From Bryopsis sp. KO-2023 (lineage: Eukaryota; Chlorophyta; Ulvophyceae; Bryopsidales; Bryopsidaceae): 64,000 bases of DNA. The position numbers and the translations under genes are program-made. Shown here in pieces: positions 51,328-61,141 of the stretch (positions within the stretch are counted from its first letter, which is position 1; each line of letters starts with the position of its first letter). The stretch is from assembly GCA_030272585.1 (NCBI GenBank), contig BSYQ01000001.1, positions 1,178,001 through 1,242,000 on the forward strand. The letters are read 5' to 3'. Below the pieces are notes generated by a model. That model ran no database searches, was not told the origin of the DNA, and saw only the letters and a list, made by a program, of their open reading frames with translations.

Positions 51328-53506
51328 ATGAACAGCCAGTGCACAGCGCCAATGAGCCTTGAATCTATCGAGCTTCAACAACTCCTGTCGGCAATGGTTC
51401 AGCAGCCTCAAAATACGGTAGTGCATCGAGGTTTCCGTGAATGCCATGTTGACGAGTGGAGTGAGCGTTAAGTTTGTCTTTGTAACGGTTTCAGATTCCT
51501 TTGGGAGCTCCTATTGTCGGCAGCAACATGTTTCTTCCAACCGCGGAAGAGATTCTTGCAGCTCTTACTGATCAGCTGTACCAGCAGCAACTGTTGACGG
51601 CGGCACTCCTCACAAGCGTAGGACAACCCCTCGACGAAGCTCGTGCACCAACCGTCGAAACGCCAGTTCCACTGCAGCCAGTGCAACGGAGAGAGCGATA
51701 TCCCTACCCAATTACTCCCCCACCCAAGGTTGGTGGCTTGATATTATGAAGGTTCTTCGCGCGTTTACGTTCTTTGTTGTTCACCTTGAGAAATTCTCTG
51801 CTTGCAGAGCACGTTTGATGTTCGTGGCAAAGTTCTCGCCAACCAACGGTCGAGAAAGCCAAATGATATGAACAAGAGAAGATCGCTCCGCGGGGGGCAG
51901 TCGACCTGGGTACCGAGCTGTGTGGAGGGGTCGACCTGGCGCAACCGAGGAAATTCTAAAAGCGATTTGTTGGTGCCCTCCAGCAAATGGGACACAATCG
52001 ACCTGCTGGATTACTTCCACAGAGTTAACGGCGAAGGGTTTGCTTTGCAGGTGCACCCACTACGAAGCTCTGAAATATTGAGCTTTTAATCCGTGTCCCC
52101 CCCCATCTAAATTGCGACTTGGTTTGTTCGCATCAGAACTTGTTCGGCCACCTGCCACGATTCGCAAGAGATCAAAACGGCAGTCGATTCCTGCAGAAGG
52201 TGTTGCCAAAGGTGGACAAGGTGGAGTTCGAGCAAGCTTTCAACGAGCTCGCGCCTGTCTCGAATATACTGATGAACCATGTCTTCGGTAATTATGTGAT
52301 GCAGGCAAGTCCTCGACCCAGTTCTTGATATCCCGTCTTCTTCCTCCTAGGTTATGTCTTTGTGCCTTCTCTGACTTCCTTTTTGTAACGGTTCACAGAA
52401 GCTATTCGAACTTGGGACCGTGGCTCAACGAGCGAGACTCGCAAAAAGCATGGAAGGACACATGCTTGCCCTCACGACGCAGATCTACGGGTGTCGTGTT
52501 GTCCAGAAAGCTATGGACTGTGTAGACAATATGGCCCTTTTGTCCTTGGTAAAAGAGCTCCAAGGGAGCGTATTCGAGTGTGCACAAGACTTGAACGGAA
52601 ATCATGTCATCCAGAAGTGCATTGAGCGCCTGGACCATGAAAAAATCGACTTCGTATTCCAAGGCATCCTCGAGAAGGTGATACTGCGTGCAGTTTGCTG
52701 TCAATATTATCAGAGTCCCACTGTGCCCTGACGAGTGTTTTTCTCCTTCAGGTATCGGTGTTGAAGACGCACCAGTACGGCTGCAGGGTTCTGCAGAGGA
52801 TAATGGAACGCTGCTCCAATACGGAATACAAAACCAAAATCGCTGTTGCGACGATGGAAAACATAGTGGAACTGGCCAAGCACCAGTATGGCAACTACGT
52901 TGTCCAACATGTCATTGAGCATGGCAACGCCCAGCAAAAGGCCGATGCAATTCAAGCTCTTATACCCCACACAGGAGAGCTGAGCAAACACAAGTTCGCG
53001 AGCAATGTGATCGAGAAGTGCCTACTGTTTGGCGCTCTGAGTGAAAAGAAGAACTTGATCGGCACAATCTTTGACGCTGATGAAAAGATCTGGCACGGGC
53101 TGATCATTCATCAGTTTGGAAACTATGTGATGCAAAGAGTGTTAGAGGTTGGTCACTGCAAAAGCACGACTTCACTCGCGAAAGCCAACCCTTTTTCTCC
53201 ACAACAGGGTCAAGAGTGACGATTGTTTACTTTTATGATGATTGCTTTTTACAGGTCGTGAGCGAGGAGGAGCGAAAAGCTCTCTTAACTAGAATCAACA
53301 AGCACTTCGATTCTTTGAAGGGTTGCATGTATGGGAAGCATATCTTGAAGAGGGTCGAGAAGCTTCTCAACAATCGCGACCAGATCAACAAAAGCAACCT
53401 TCAACACCGTCCATCGACAAGCTCCGAGACGAAAGAGAACACCTTGCCCGTCACAGTGGCTGAGGCAAAAACTGAGCAGTTTGAAAAGGTTGAGGGAGAA
53501 GTTTGA
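51328..53506 (+). CDS. Pumilio/PUF-family RNA-binding protein (seven exons)
   Basis: Exons are 51328-51417, 51495-51728, 51809-52050, 52137-52304, 52399-52677, 52752-53147 and 53255-53506. The N-terminal third is Gln/Pro-rich and poorly conserved. The Pumilio array then starts: LFGHLPRFARDQNGSRFLQ, NHVFGNYVMQKLFE, ALTTQIYGCRVVQKAMD, CAQDLNGNHVIQKCIE, LKTHQYGCRVLQRIME, LAKHQYGNYVVQHVIE, LSKHKFASNVIEKCLL and IIHQFGNYVMQRVLE. Each repeat carries the expected five-residue RNA-reading motif (NGSRFLQ, FGNYVMQ, YGCRVVQ, NGNHVIQ, FASNVIEKC). PUF proteins bind UGUA-type elements in 3' UTRs and repress or localise mRNAs in the cytoplasm. The intron after 52304 uses a GC donor (CAG|GCAAGT). Confidence 0.94.
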
Positions 53507-54707
53507 TGTTCTTTGGATGGTGATGTAGCGATTGTAATGGCAGTTGTGTTTCAATCATCTCGACCTGTTGTTCTGCGATCGATCACAATATCAGGCACAA
53601 CCTATCAAAAGGAAGGAGTCTTCAGTGAAAACTCTTCAGTCTCCCTCATCACTCATCAATCCCCTTTCTGTTAGGAAACAAGAGTCACATATATGTCATA
53701 TATGCTGTGAATATTTACATGTCTGTTTTAATACAGCAAGACATTTTCCATTTGTTATGATTTCACAAATACATCAAGTTCAGTTTTATGAGTCAAATTT
53801 TCAATTACAAAAAACCCTACGGGGATCAGGCTTCGGAAGCGCGCTTCCCAGATAAGGGAATTTATGTTGAGGTCACCAACCTTTGAAAGTCGGTCTTCAT
53901 TCTGACTTGTTCCTGTCCAAAATAATGCCACGATTTGGCGGCGCGGGACAGAGAGTTGCGGGAAACACAGTACTGAAAAAAAGCTAGCGCTTGTCGGCCA
54001 AAAGGTAGAACATGGGAGCTGACTGCTTCTATTTGTTGCGCTTTCACATTGTTATTGTCTGGAACCATGAAAAACACGCGCGTCACACGCACACACGCAC
54101 GCTCCTGGGGACCACTTCTCGTGCTTGGCATGCGACAAGTGCGGACATCTGTAGAGAATATAATACGTTACGATACTCTTCAGCGAGACGAAGCCCCCCA
54201 TGTTTCGCTACCTCCATCCTCCGTGAGAAGCTTGGGTTGGTGTGTTGCTTGGATGGGGGTTGTGGGGGCTGGGGTCGTGATCACGTGAATGGTGGCCGTG
54301 CACATGTCTGCACATGTGCTCACCCGCAGGTGAGATAAGCGGCGGAACTGCGCAAATGTTTCGCGGAGTTCGCAGGACAAGCAACAACACCCCCTGGATG
54401 CGGCGCACCTACCTGGGCTTCTACGCATGTAATATTGATTGGTTTCCATGCACCTACAGAGTTTTCCCATCCTTTGTGAAAACTCAACACGTCCCAACAG
54501 TCGATTCCGGTCTTGATGTTCGTGTTGCTGACGTGTCATTCGACTGAACTTTTGATCGGAAGGGTTGTCGGGGGGATCTGGGTTGCGGGATATTGCTGAG
54601 AATTCGACGAAGGAAGACCAATCCGAGTCTACGTTTGATAATCCCCTTCCGCCCCTCCTACCACTCGTCGTTTGTATCCTCTGCCGCTTCGGCCACAGGT
54701 CCCCGAG
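53507..54707. other. Intergenic region upstream of psbY
   Basis: No gene is supported; minus-strand open frames at 54180-54743 lack motifs. A GTGATCACGTG palindrome-like box lies at 54277-54287, about 420 bp upstream of the psbY start. AC-rich and CACGC repeats lie around 54075-54105. Confidence 0.5.
54277..54287. promoter_or_regulatory. G-box-like element (GTGATCACGTG) upstream of psbY
   Basis: It contains CACGTG, the plant G-box core bound by bZIP and bHLH factors in light-regulated promoters. The assignment rests only on the core motif and its position upstream of a photosynthesis gene. Confidence 0.3.
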
Positions 54708-55719
54708 ATGCTCGCCAGAATGAACGTCAGCTCCGTGCAACATGCACGCTTCCTGGGAACTCCCCTCGTCGTGAGGACCACCGTTGCGCGATGCAGCGCC
54801 AAGGCCAGGCCCGAGGCTAGCACCGTGGAGCCCAAAGAGGTGAGGAGGTGATCGCGGGCTTTTTGCGCTGCCATTTGGGGTTATAGATTAAGAATACGAC
54901 CTTTGAGCCTTTTCTTGAGAAATCCCGAGGTCCAGTTTCCTGAGCGAGATTGTGTTCGACGTATTTGGCTCGACGTTGGAATTTCCGCGCTACGGACGGA
55001 TCTCTTGCGCAGTATTGACAACGTTTGTAGTAACTTTCGGACGTTCGCGTCGACGAATATCCTGGAAAACGCTTCTTGTTTTTTCCCCTATACAGGTGGC
55101 CAAGTTCACCGCCGCGAGCGCCGTCGCCGCGACTCTTTTGTCCAGCGGAAACGCGTTGGCCGCTCAGGAGGTCGCCCAGTTGGCCGCTGGTGATAACCGG
55201 TTGGGTGCCCTTCTCTTCTTGCTCGTCCCTGCTCTCGGATGGGTGTTGTTTAACATCGGTGGCCCCGCCTCCCGTCAGCTTGACGACATGAGTGGAAAGA
55301 AGAGCATCATTGGAGCTCTCGGCTTGGGAGCCGCTGGTCTGGCTTTGACTGCCGACCAGGCTGAGGCAGCCACACAGGTTGCTCAGGTGGCTGGCAGTGA
55401 CAACCGTCTTGGTGCTCTCCTCCTCCTCCTGGGCCCAGCAGTTGGATGGGTTTTGTTTAACATTGGGGGCCCTGCCTCCCGCCAGCTCGACACCATGAGC
55501 AAGAAAGGGGTGGTCGCTGGTTTGGGATTGGGCGCTGCCACCATGTTGGCCGCTCAGAATGCGGAGGCCGCTCAACAGATTGGATCCATTGCTGCTGGCG
55601 ATAACCGGTTGGGTGCCCTTCTCTTTTTGCTCGTCCCTGCTATCGGATGGGTTTTGTTCAACATCGGGGGCCCTGCTTCCCGTCAGCTCGACGACATGAG
55701 TGGAAAGAAGAAGAAGTGA
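54708..55719 (+). CDS. psbY: PsbY polyprotein precursor with three mature PsbY units (251 aa)
   Basis: Exon 1 (54708-54839) encodes a chloroplast transit region rich in Arg, Ser and Ala (MLARMNVSSVQHARFLG). Exon 2 (55096-55719) starts with an Ala-rich thylakoid-targeting segment ending ALA. Three PsbY units follow, each with the motif GDNRLGALL (unit 2: SDNRLGALL), a hydrophobic helix ending GWVLFNIGGPASRQL and a lysine end. Between units are Ala/Gly-rich helices ending AEAA, consistent with thylakoid processing sites. PsbY is a single-helix subunit of photosystem II near cytochrome b559. Plant precursors are known to contain two units, so three is unusual. Units 1 and 3 are closer to each other in DNA than to unit 2. 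Confidence 0.96.
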
Positions 55720-56625
55720 AATAGATAAAACACGATCGAAAAGTGCCTTTCTGGTCTTTGCGAGATTTTCCCCATCGGCTTTATTGAGCACAAGAACAGA
55801 AAACACACACGACAAGAAAGAAAACACTTACTTTCCGGGTACGAAAATTGAGCTAGAGGGTGTTTGAGTATGGGTCTTTTTTTGGATGAATTGGCATTTG
55901 AGGCACATTGGAGTGATGGGGTGTGACCATCATTATGGGCATTGCCCGCAGAGCATGATTTCATTCGATTTGGTTTCGACAAATGGTCAGTTTTGAGGAT
56001 TGCTTTGGGATGTAACGATGCCTGAGGGCTCTTTGTCATTCCTTTGAACTTGGAAGGTCAGGCCAATGATGACCTAGAAAATAAGAAAGAAAGAAAGATG
56101 GAGCAACTATGGCTGAACCCCTCTACATGATTAATGCTGGAAAATGCTTCTCTTGGGATGAGTAGAAAATGGGGAATGACAGGGTGCCTGTTTTTTGTAG
56201 ACATGATTAGGGATCGGTATGATCCGTCCATTTGAATGGCTGCCTCTTGGAGTGCAAATTGACATCCTGGCAGGTTTTTGTGTTTTGTGGTGTTTTTTTT
56301 GGGGGGGGGAGTAGACTTTATGGATCCACCAGGTGCATCATGAAAGTGGCCAGACCAAAACCTCACCTGCTTGTTGAAAAATCAGACTTTCATCCATAGT
56401 TAAAACCCATCAATTGATAACAGGCAACCTTGTGTTGATTCTAGGGGTAGAGGAGGGTAGTTTGCTGATGAATCGAAAAAGAAGTATACTTCTGTGTCTC
56501 ACAGAATAAGAGGCAATGGACAGGGCAAGCAAAAATATGCTGTCCACTTCACCCAGAATTATCAATTTCTGCACAATTTGAACTGTAATATTTCACTTCA
56601 CTTATCTTTCTACCTCTTCGATCAT
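55720..56625. other. Intergenic, 3' flank of psbY
   Basis: The start is presumably psbY 3' UTR. A G-run lies near 56301. No gene is recognised. Confidence 0.5.
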
Positions 56626-57222
56626 ATGGATGGCTTGAACGAACCCCATACAATACTACTTAATGAAAAGAAAAAGAAAAAAAAAGACGTTTATCATACA
56701 GCATTTTGCAAGATGGCCTTTGAATTATGTATGATTGAAGAAATAACCATAAACATGGTCCAATATGACTTCTCAGTACACATATTAATTCAAAAACTTG
56801 ACAGCCTGAGAAACAGTGTTTTCCATGTGCAAGAGGGAATCGATGATTCTCTGGAGACACTGTCCAAGTTTTTATCCACACACTTCTCTAAATTGAAATG
56901 GACATCCATTGGGTCATCTTGCGCAAGATGGCCCGATCAATTGACACAAGTCCACCAGTTTCTTCTTGGAAAGATTGCCCAATTATCTCGGCCTGGTCAG
57001 GAACCAACAAGAACAAGACTAGATGCTTTCTACATGTTGGCCCTGGTACAGCAAAAGTACCAGGTGTTGGATTCTATGTCAGACTGGGGACCTTCCACGG
57101 GGCCTGTCATGAAAGCTGTGGTCTCTGTGGTAATGAACTTATCTGAAATGCAGTCCCTACGGAAAAAACACAGGTTCAAACCATCAGGTTTCCCAGTCAC
57201 AAGTGTAAAAATGAGAAATTAG
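56626..57222 (+). CDS. Hypothetical intronless protein (198 aa)
   Basis: A 198-codon frame from MDGLNEPHTILLNE to SVKMRN is open in AT-rich DNA, where long chance frames are rare. The sequence looks helical and mixed-charge (LETLSKFLSTHFSKLKW, RLDAFYMLALVQQKYQVL). I recognise no family, signal peptide or membrane segment. The frame extends upstream to 56494 without a further ATG. It lacks introns, unlike most neighbours, and abuts a repeat-rich region, so it could be a real single-exon gene or part of an old mobile element. The opposite strand also has an open stretch here. Confidence 0.4.
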   Translation: MDGLNEPHTILLNEKKKKKKDVYHTAFCKMAFELCMIEEITINMVQYDFSVHILIQKLDSLRNSVFHVQEGIDDSLETLSKFLSTHFSKLKWTSIGSSCARWPDQLTQVHQFLLGKIAQLSRPGQEPTRTRLDAFYMLALVQQKYQVLDSMSDWGPSTGPVMKAVVSVVMNLSEMQSLRKKHRFKPSGFPVTSVKMRN

Positions 57223-57847
57223 TGTTTCAAAAAAAAGGCAGTAACTTGAAATCAAATGAGCGAACTACTTTTTTTTTCTTGCAAAAGTCACACTCTCACA
57301 AATCAATTTTAGGTCCAACATGATCCACTCATCTTAAGATGCCTCTCAAAAGAAAGAAACTCAATTTTATGGAACTTTTATTTTTAATGTTCTTTTCAAC
57401 ATAAAATATTTGGAACTACACGGTAATATGTTGAAGACCTCTCAGTTTTTTTTTTGGGGGGGGAGCCCTTGTTTGCCTACTGTAGGTTTCTTGCAAGTGA
57501 TTTTAATCCACATTTTGTGTGCCCCATGTTCTTCTCTGGGTGTGAATCATTTTTTTTTTGCACCTTTTCATGATGTTGCTGCTCGAAGCAATTGCCAAGT
57601 AAGAATGCGTCAAGGTGTCCAATCATATCAAGGGGGCTATATCGTTTCCCCTTCTGCGGTACAAATCCCACACTCCTACCACATCCGGAACCGAGACCTT
57701 TGCATCCATAAAAAAACACATATGTCTTTATCACCCTACATAAGACAGACAGAGATACATAATTAGTCGGTCAGGGCTCATATCACTCATTGCATAGTGG
57801 ACGGGCTAGATGGGGAGGTTTGCCTCGATGTAACAACTTTGGAGTCA

Positions 57848-57893
57848 GTCAGACAGACAGACACACAGGACAGACAGGACAAACAGACAGACA
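57848..57893. repeat. CAGA-rich microsatellite
   Basis: Imperfect CAGA/CAGG units with short interruptions. Confidence 0.85.
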
Positions 57894-58671
57894 ATATTGA
57901 ATTGACTGGGTTATGAAAGCTTTTTCACGAAACAGAAGAGGCTCTGCTGTTATTGCACCCAAGGTCGACAGGTGGCAACTTTTTTTTTTACATGAAATAA
58001 AGTGTTTCCGAATTTTTTACCAATTTGGACTTGTAACACTACTCTCTTCCTCATAACAGAGAAAGCGCCTCCACGACCGGAATCGACACAATCCATTGAT
58101 TGTGGCAACAAGAGACATTCAAACAGAGAATCCATCAGACTCCAGAGTTCCAAAAGCAAAACTTACCCAGATGCTGACATGAGACTTCAATGGAAATCCA
58201 AATTTCACTAATTTTACCTCCAAATTTAGAAACTACCTGATCGACAAGTCCCACGGCCAACCATCATATTGCTCCAGATTCAACATCTGCATCATATTGT
58301 TGCGATTGTTGACTTTGCAAACTCAACAATCAATTGAATAGCCTGCAAGCTTGCACTGCCACATTCCTTTGGCCTCTTTTAGGTCATATCTTCAACACCA
58401 CAACGCTGTTCAATTCGCCATACAGTGGACATCGTTCCACCAGCTCCAGCTTCAATTCCACAATGTGGAAGAAAAAAGAAAAAAAAAGCACTGGGAGGGA
58501 CCTGAACACAGAAAGCAATGGCCGACGCCGACAAAAGAAAAGGACTATCAAGCAAGTGACATTGAAAAAAAAAATCGATCCTGACATTTCATTCAAGAGT
58601 TGCAAAACAGAAAAGGCTTGAAGACCGACTAAGAGAGTATTAATCCCCTCCCTCCCCCCCCCCCAAAAAAA

Positions 58672-58673
58672 AG

Positions 58674-58753
<80 letters not shown>
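58672..58753. repeat. (TAAA)n microsatellite, about 20 uninterrupted units
   Basis: Perfect 4-bp repeat preceded by a C-run and A-run at about 58653-58671. Such length implies high length polymorphism. Confidence 0.95.
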
Positions 58754-59089
58754 GTTTAAAAGTTAGGAAAGATGAGTCTTGCCATTCAAACTGAAGAATT
58801 GAAATGAAGAATTGAAGAATGAAGCCTAAAGCATTTACAACAAGGGTCAAAACAATATGAGACACAAAATTTCTCATTATTACACATTATCTTCTTTGGA
58901 CACCGCCTGTCCACTTCCATTCCCCATCGGCATATCAAATCATACATAAATTTATTGTCAGCAGGTCATTGGAACAAAGGCCTTCGACATTACCCCAGCT
59001 CTTCAAAAAAAAAATCAAGCAAAAAACGGGGGGGGGGGGGGGGCACCACATAAAATGAAAAATATGTTCAAAATTGGGTCCATCCCTAC

Positions 59090-59566
59090 CTCATATTGTA
59101 AAACTGCAGCTGAGTGGTGCAAAATTGAATCACATTTGACAAGCTGTTGGCTCCTTCATCAGAGGTTGCACAGCATGTGAAATAGGCACTTGCACAGTGA
59201 GTCACTCCAGTGAGAGGGTGGATCTGGGACCATAAACACAAATGCTGAGAAAAAGAACCCGATCATTTGCACGACGTCCCCACTTTCCACCGGATTTTAG
59301 TGAAAAAAAAACCTTCCTGACTCGCGCGAAACGAGTTCCAAGACGGAGTAAAAAACACGCCAACAACCAGCGTCCAATTGTCTTTGAATTCTTCTTTATT
59401 CCGAAATTTAAACACACCTCACCGTCACCGGGACGCCATCGATGGAGATGCATGTCTGCGCAAACAGAAAACGCGGTCGTCCTGTTGACGCCCCGTCGAT
59501 TATTTCCATCTCCGCACGACATGACTTTGTTGCACGCTTGATGTCAGTCTGGAGATATCGTTGCAT
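59090..59566 (-). CDS. Two 5' exons of an unidentified protein (partial model)
   Basis: Exon 1 (59423-59566) runs from an ATG through FLFAQTCISIDGVPVT and ends at a GTGAGG donor in phase 0. Exon 2 (59090-59244), after TTTTTCTCAG, is open for its whole 155 nt, reading HLCLWSQIHPLTGVTHCASA then SLSNVIQFCTTQLQFYN, and ends at a GTAGGG donor. In-frame junction, good splice signals and non-repetitive sequence support coding status. I do not recognise the family and could not find the remaining exons, which should lie between 57.3 and 59.0 kb. A GTGATCACGTG box lies 26 bp upstream of the ATG. Confidence 0.42.
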
Positions 59567-59745
59567 GTGGCGGGCCGCCACTGGCGGCGGCGTGATCACG
59601 TGTGTGGTGGTGTATAGATCGTTTTTTAAGCCTTTAGGCTTATAGGGTCTGTTTTGTGGTACGGGACGGAAGCTTTTTGCCCACCACCACCACCACCGCA
59701 ACCCCACGCACGCAGGTTGCGCATCGAATCCACAAGTTCTGGTTC

Positions 59746-59888
59746 TGTTACTTTGGGGAAACGAGAAGGTTACAAAAGACCAACAGACAACCGAGTGTTC
59801 ACCCTATATCCTAAAACTGGTGGACAGATCTGTACTACAAACCCAGATCTGTACTATAAAGCCTCACTTCGATTGGGTCGTTCCAACA
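59746..59888 (-). repeat. LTR copy 1 (3' LTR of array)
   Basis: 143 bp, TGTT...AACA termini. On its internal side it is followed by about 79 bp (59889-59967) shared with the short internal region next to LTR 2, ending GGGCCCATA before a T-run. Confidence 0.9.
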
Positions 59889-60110
59889 CGCTTCACGGCG
59901 CATAAAACTCCGACCCTTGAACTCTGTTCAAGTTTCCCCACAATGAAATGCGTGGTGGGCCCATATTTTTTTTTTCTGACAGGACGATACTCATCCTCAA
60001 TCAAAACCTTATTTTCCTCATAAGCGCAAACAAATAAGCGGAACAAAAACAGCATGAAAACCATTTCCTTGTACACACTGACTGTCTTCTGACTTGGCTC
60101 TAAGGGAGAT

Positions 60111-60215
60111 CCAGTGATTCTTCACTGTGGCTACATATCCTGGGTTGGAGAGTAGTAGAATCCCAGTGATTCTTCACTGTGGCTACATATCCTGAGTTGG
60201 AGAGTAGTGGAATCT
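60111..60215. repeat. 52-bp tandem duplication inside the TRIM internal region
   Basis: CCAGTGATTCTTCACTGTGG begins at 60111 and again at 60163. The copies differ by about two bases. Confidence 0.85.
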
Positions 60216-60421
60216 GTGCGAAGAGGGATCCAGTAGATCATCAGTCTCGAAGGTACCGAGGAAATCACGAGATGTGTCGTCACCACCGAATGCGTGCTGT
60301 GAGAGAAGGGTGCCAATGTGCTTTACGTCGTGGCCCCTACGACGGGTCTTCGAGCTTCCGAGAATAGCGCTTGTCCGCCATAGACGCATGGTGCCGAGCC
60401 TGCTCCTGTCTTTTCCGCGCC

Positions 60422-60580
60422 TGCGTCGGATGGTGCTGCCCATAACCACCCACCCTTCGCGAGGTCTTTTCAGGGAAAGATACGTGGCAGTCATGAGCAC
60501 ATGCTGCTTGGCGCGCTCCTTCTCCTTAGCGCTTGCGTCGGATGGTGCTGCCCATAACCACCCACCCTTCGCGAGGTCTT
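60422..60580. repeat. 47-bp direct repeat, copies 112 bp apart
   Basis: TGCGTCGGATGGTGCTGCCC and the following 27 bases occur at 60422-60468 and 60534-60580 inside the TRIM internal region. Confidence 0.85.
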
Positions 60581-60865
60581 CTCGTCCCTTGCCAGTCGCA
60601 CTTGACGTACGCTCGTGGTCCTTGGGCGCAAAAGGCCAGACCTTGTGATGTGACTTGCTTCGAACTTCCGCTACGGGAAGGTCTGGGGATCGTCTGGGAT
60701 TTGCGATGTGACTTCCTTGATCGCAAAAAGGCCAGTGCATCCGGCACTGTCATCTCCGTGAAGGTCTGGGCATCGCCTGGGTGTTGCGATGTGACTTACT
60801 GCGCACTCTTTGTGCGACTTACTCCACAGCTTGCGCCCTCCTTAGAGCGCACTTTCCCAGAGCGA

Positions 60866-60882
60866 ATCTGGCTCCGAAACCA
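60866..60882 (-). other. Primer-binding site of the TRIM element, initiator tRNA-Met type
   Basis: Read on the minus strand, TGGTTTCGGAGCCAGAT directly abuts the LTR. It is complementary to the 3' end of the tRNA-Met(CAT)-like sequence at 61086-61141, including its CCA. Confidence 0.8.
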
Positions 60883-61025
60883 TGTTACTTTGGGGAAACG
60901 AGAAGGTTACAAAAGACCAACAGACAACCGAGTGTTCACCCTATATCCTAAAACTGGTGGACAGATCTGTACTACAAACCCAGATCTGTACTATAAAGCC
61001 TCACTTCGATTGGGTCGTTCCAACA
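60883..61025 (-). repeat. LTR copy 2 (middle)
   Basis: 143 bp, matching copies 1 and 3 closely. It serves as 5' LTR of the 994-bp unit and 3' LTR of the 116-bp unit. Confidence 0.9.
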
Positions 61026-61085
61026 CGCTTCACGGCGCATAAAACTCCGACCCTTGAACTCTGTTCAAGTTTCCCCACAATGAAA

Positions 61086-61141
61086 TGCGTGGTGGGCCCA
61101 TAACCCACAGGTCCCAGGATCGGAATCTGGCTCCGAAACCA
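61086..61141 (+). other. 3' portion of an initiator tRNA-Met sequence, with CCA, embedded in the element
   Basis: The sequence folds as an anticodon arm (GTGGG CCCATAA CCCAC, anticodon CAT), variable loop AGGTC, a T-arm (CCAGG ATCGGAA TCTGG), an acceptor 3' strand CTCCGAA and ACCA. The 5' half (acceptor 5' strand and a normal D-arm) is missing, so this is not a functional tRNA gene. The genomic CCA and direct contact with the LTR mark it as copied from a mature tRNA primer. Confidence 0.8.

Larger units (their letters stand above)
57223..59089. other. Repeat-rich region with possible exons of an unidentified minus-strand gene
   Basis: It holds a CAGA-type microsatellite (57848-57893), the TAAA repeat and homopolymers. 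Minus-strand pieces read like exons, for example 57564-57706 (see findings), but no continuous gene model could be built. Confidence 0.4.

Noticed and set aside
54180..54743. 187-codon minus-strand frame upstream of psbY
   Set aside because: Overlaps the psbY start in antisense, is low-complexity and shows no family motif.
54817..55827. 336-codon minus-strand frame antisense to psbY
   Set aside because: Mirror of the repeated psbY coding sequence; the sense frame has clear PsbY units and targeting peptides.
57033..57175. Minus-strand open stretch antisense to the 198-codon ORF
   Set aside because: Shorter than the sense frame and soon closed by stops; kept only as a caution in the ORF entry.
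61086..61141. Functional tRNA-Met gene
   Set aside because: Only the anticodon arm, T-arm and acceptor 3' strand are present; the 5' half is absent and CCA is encoded, so it is a primer-derived fragment.
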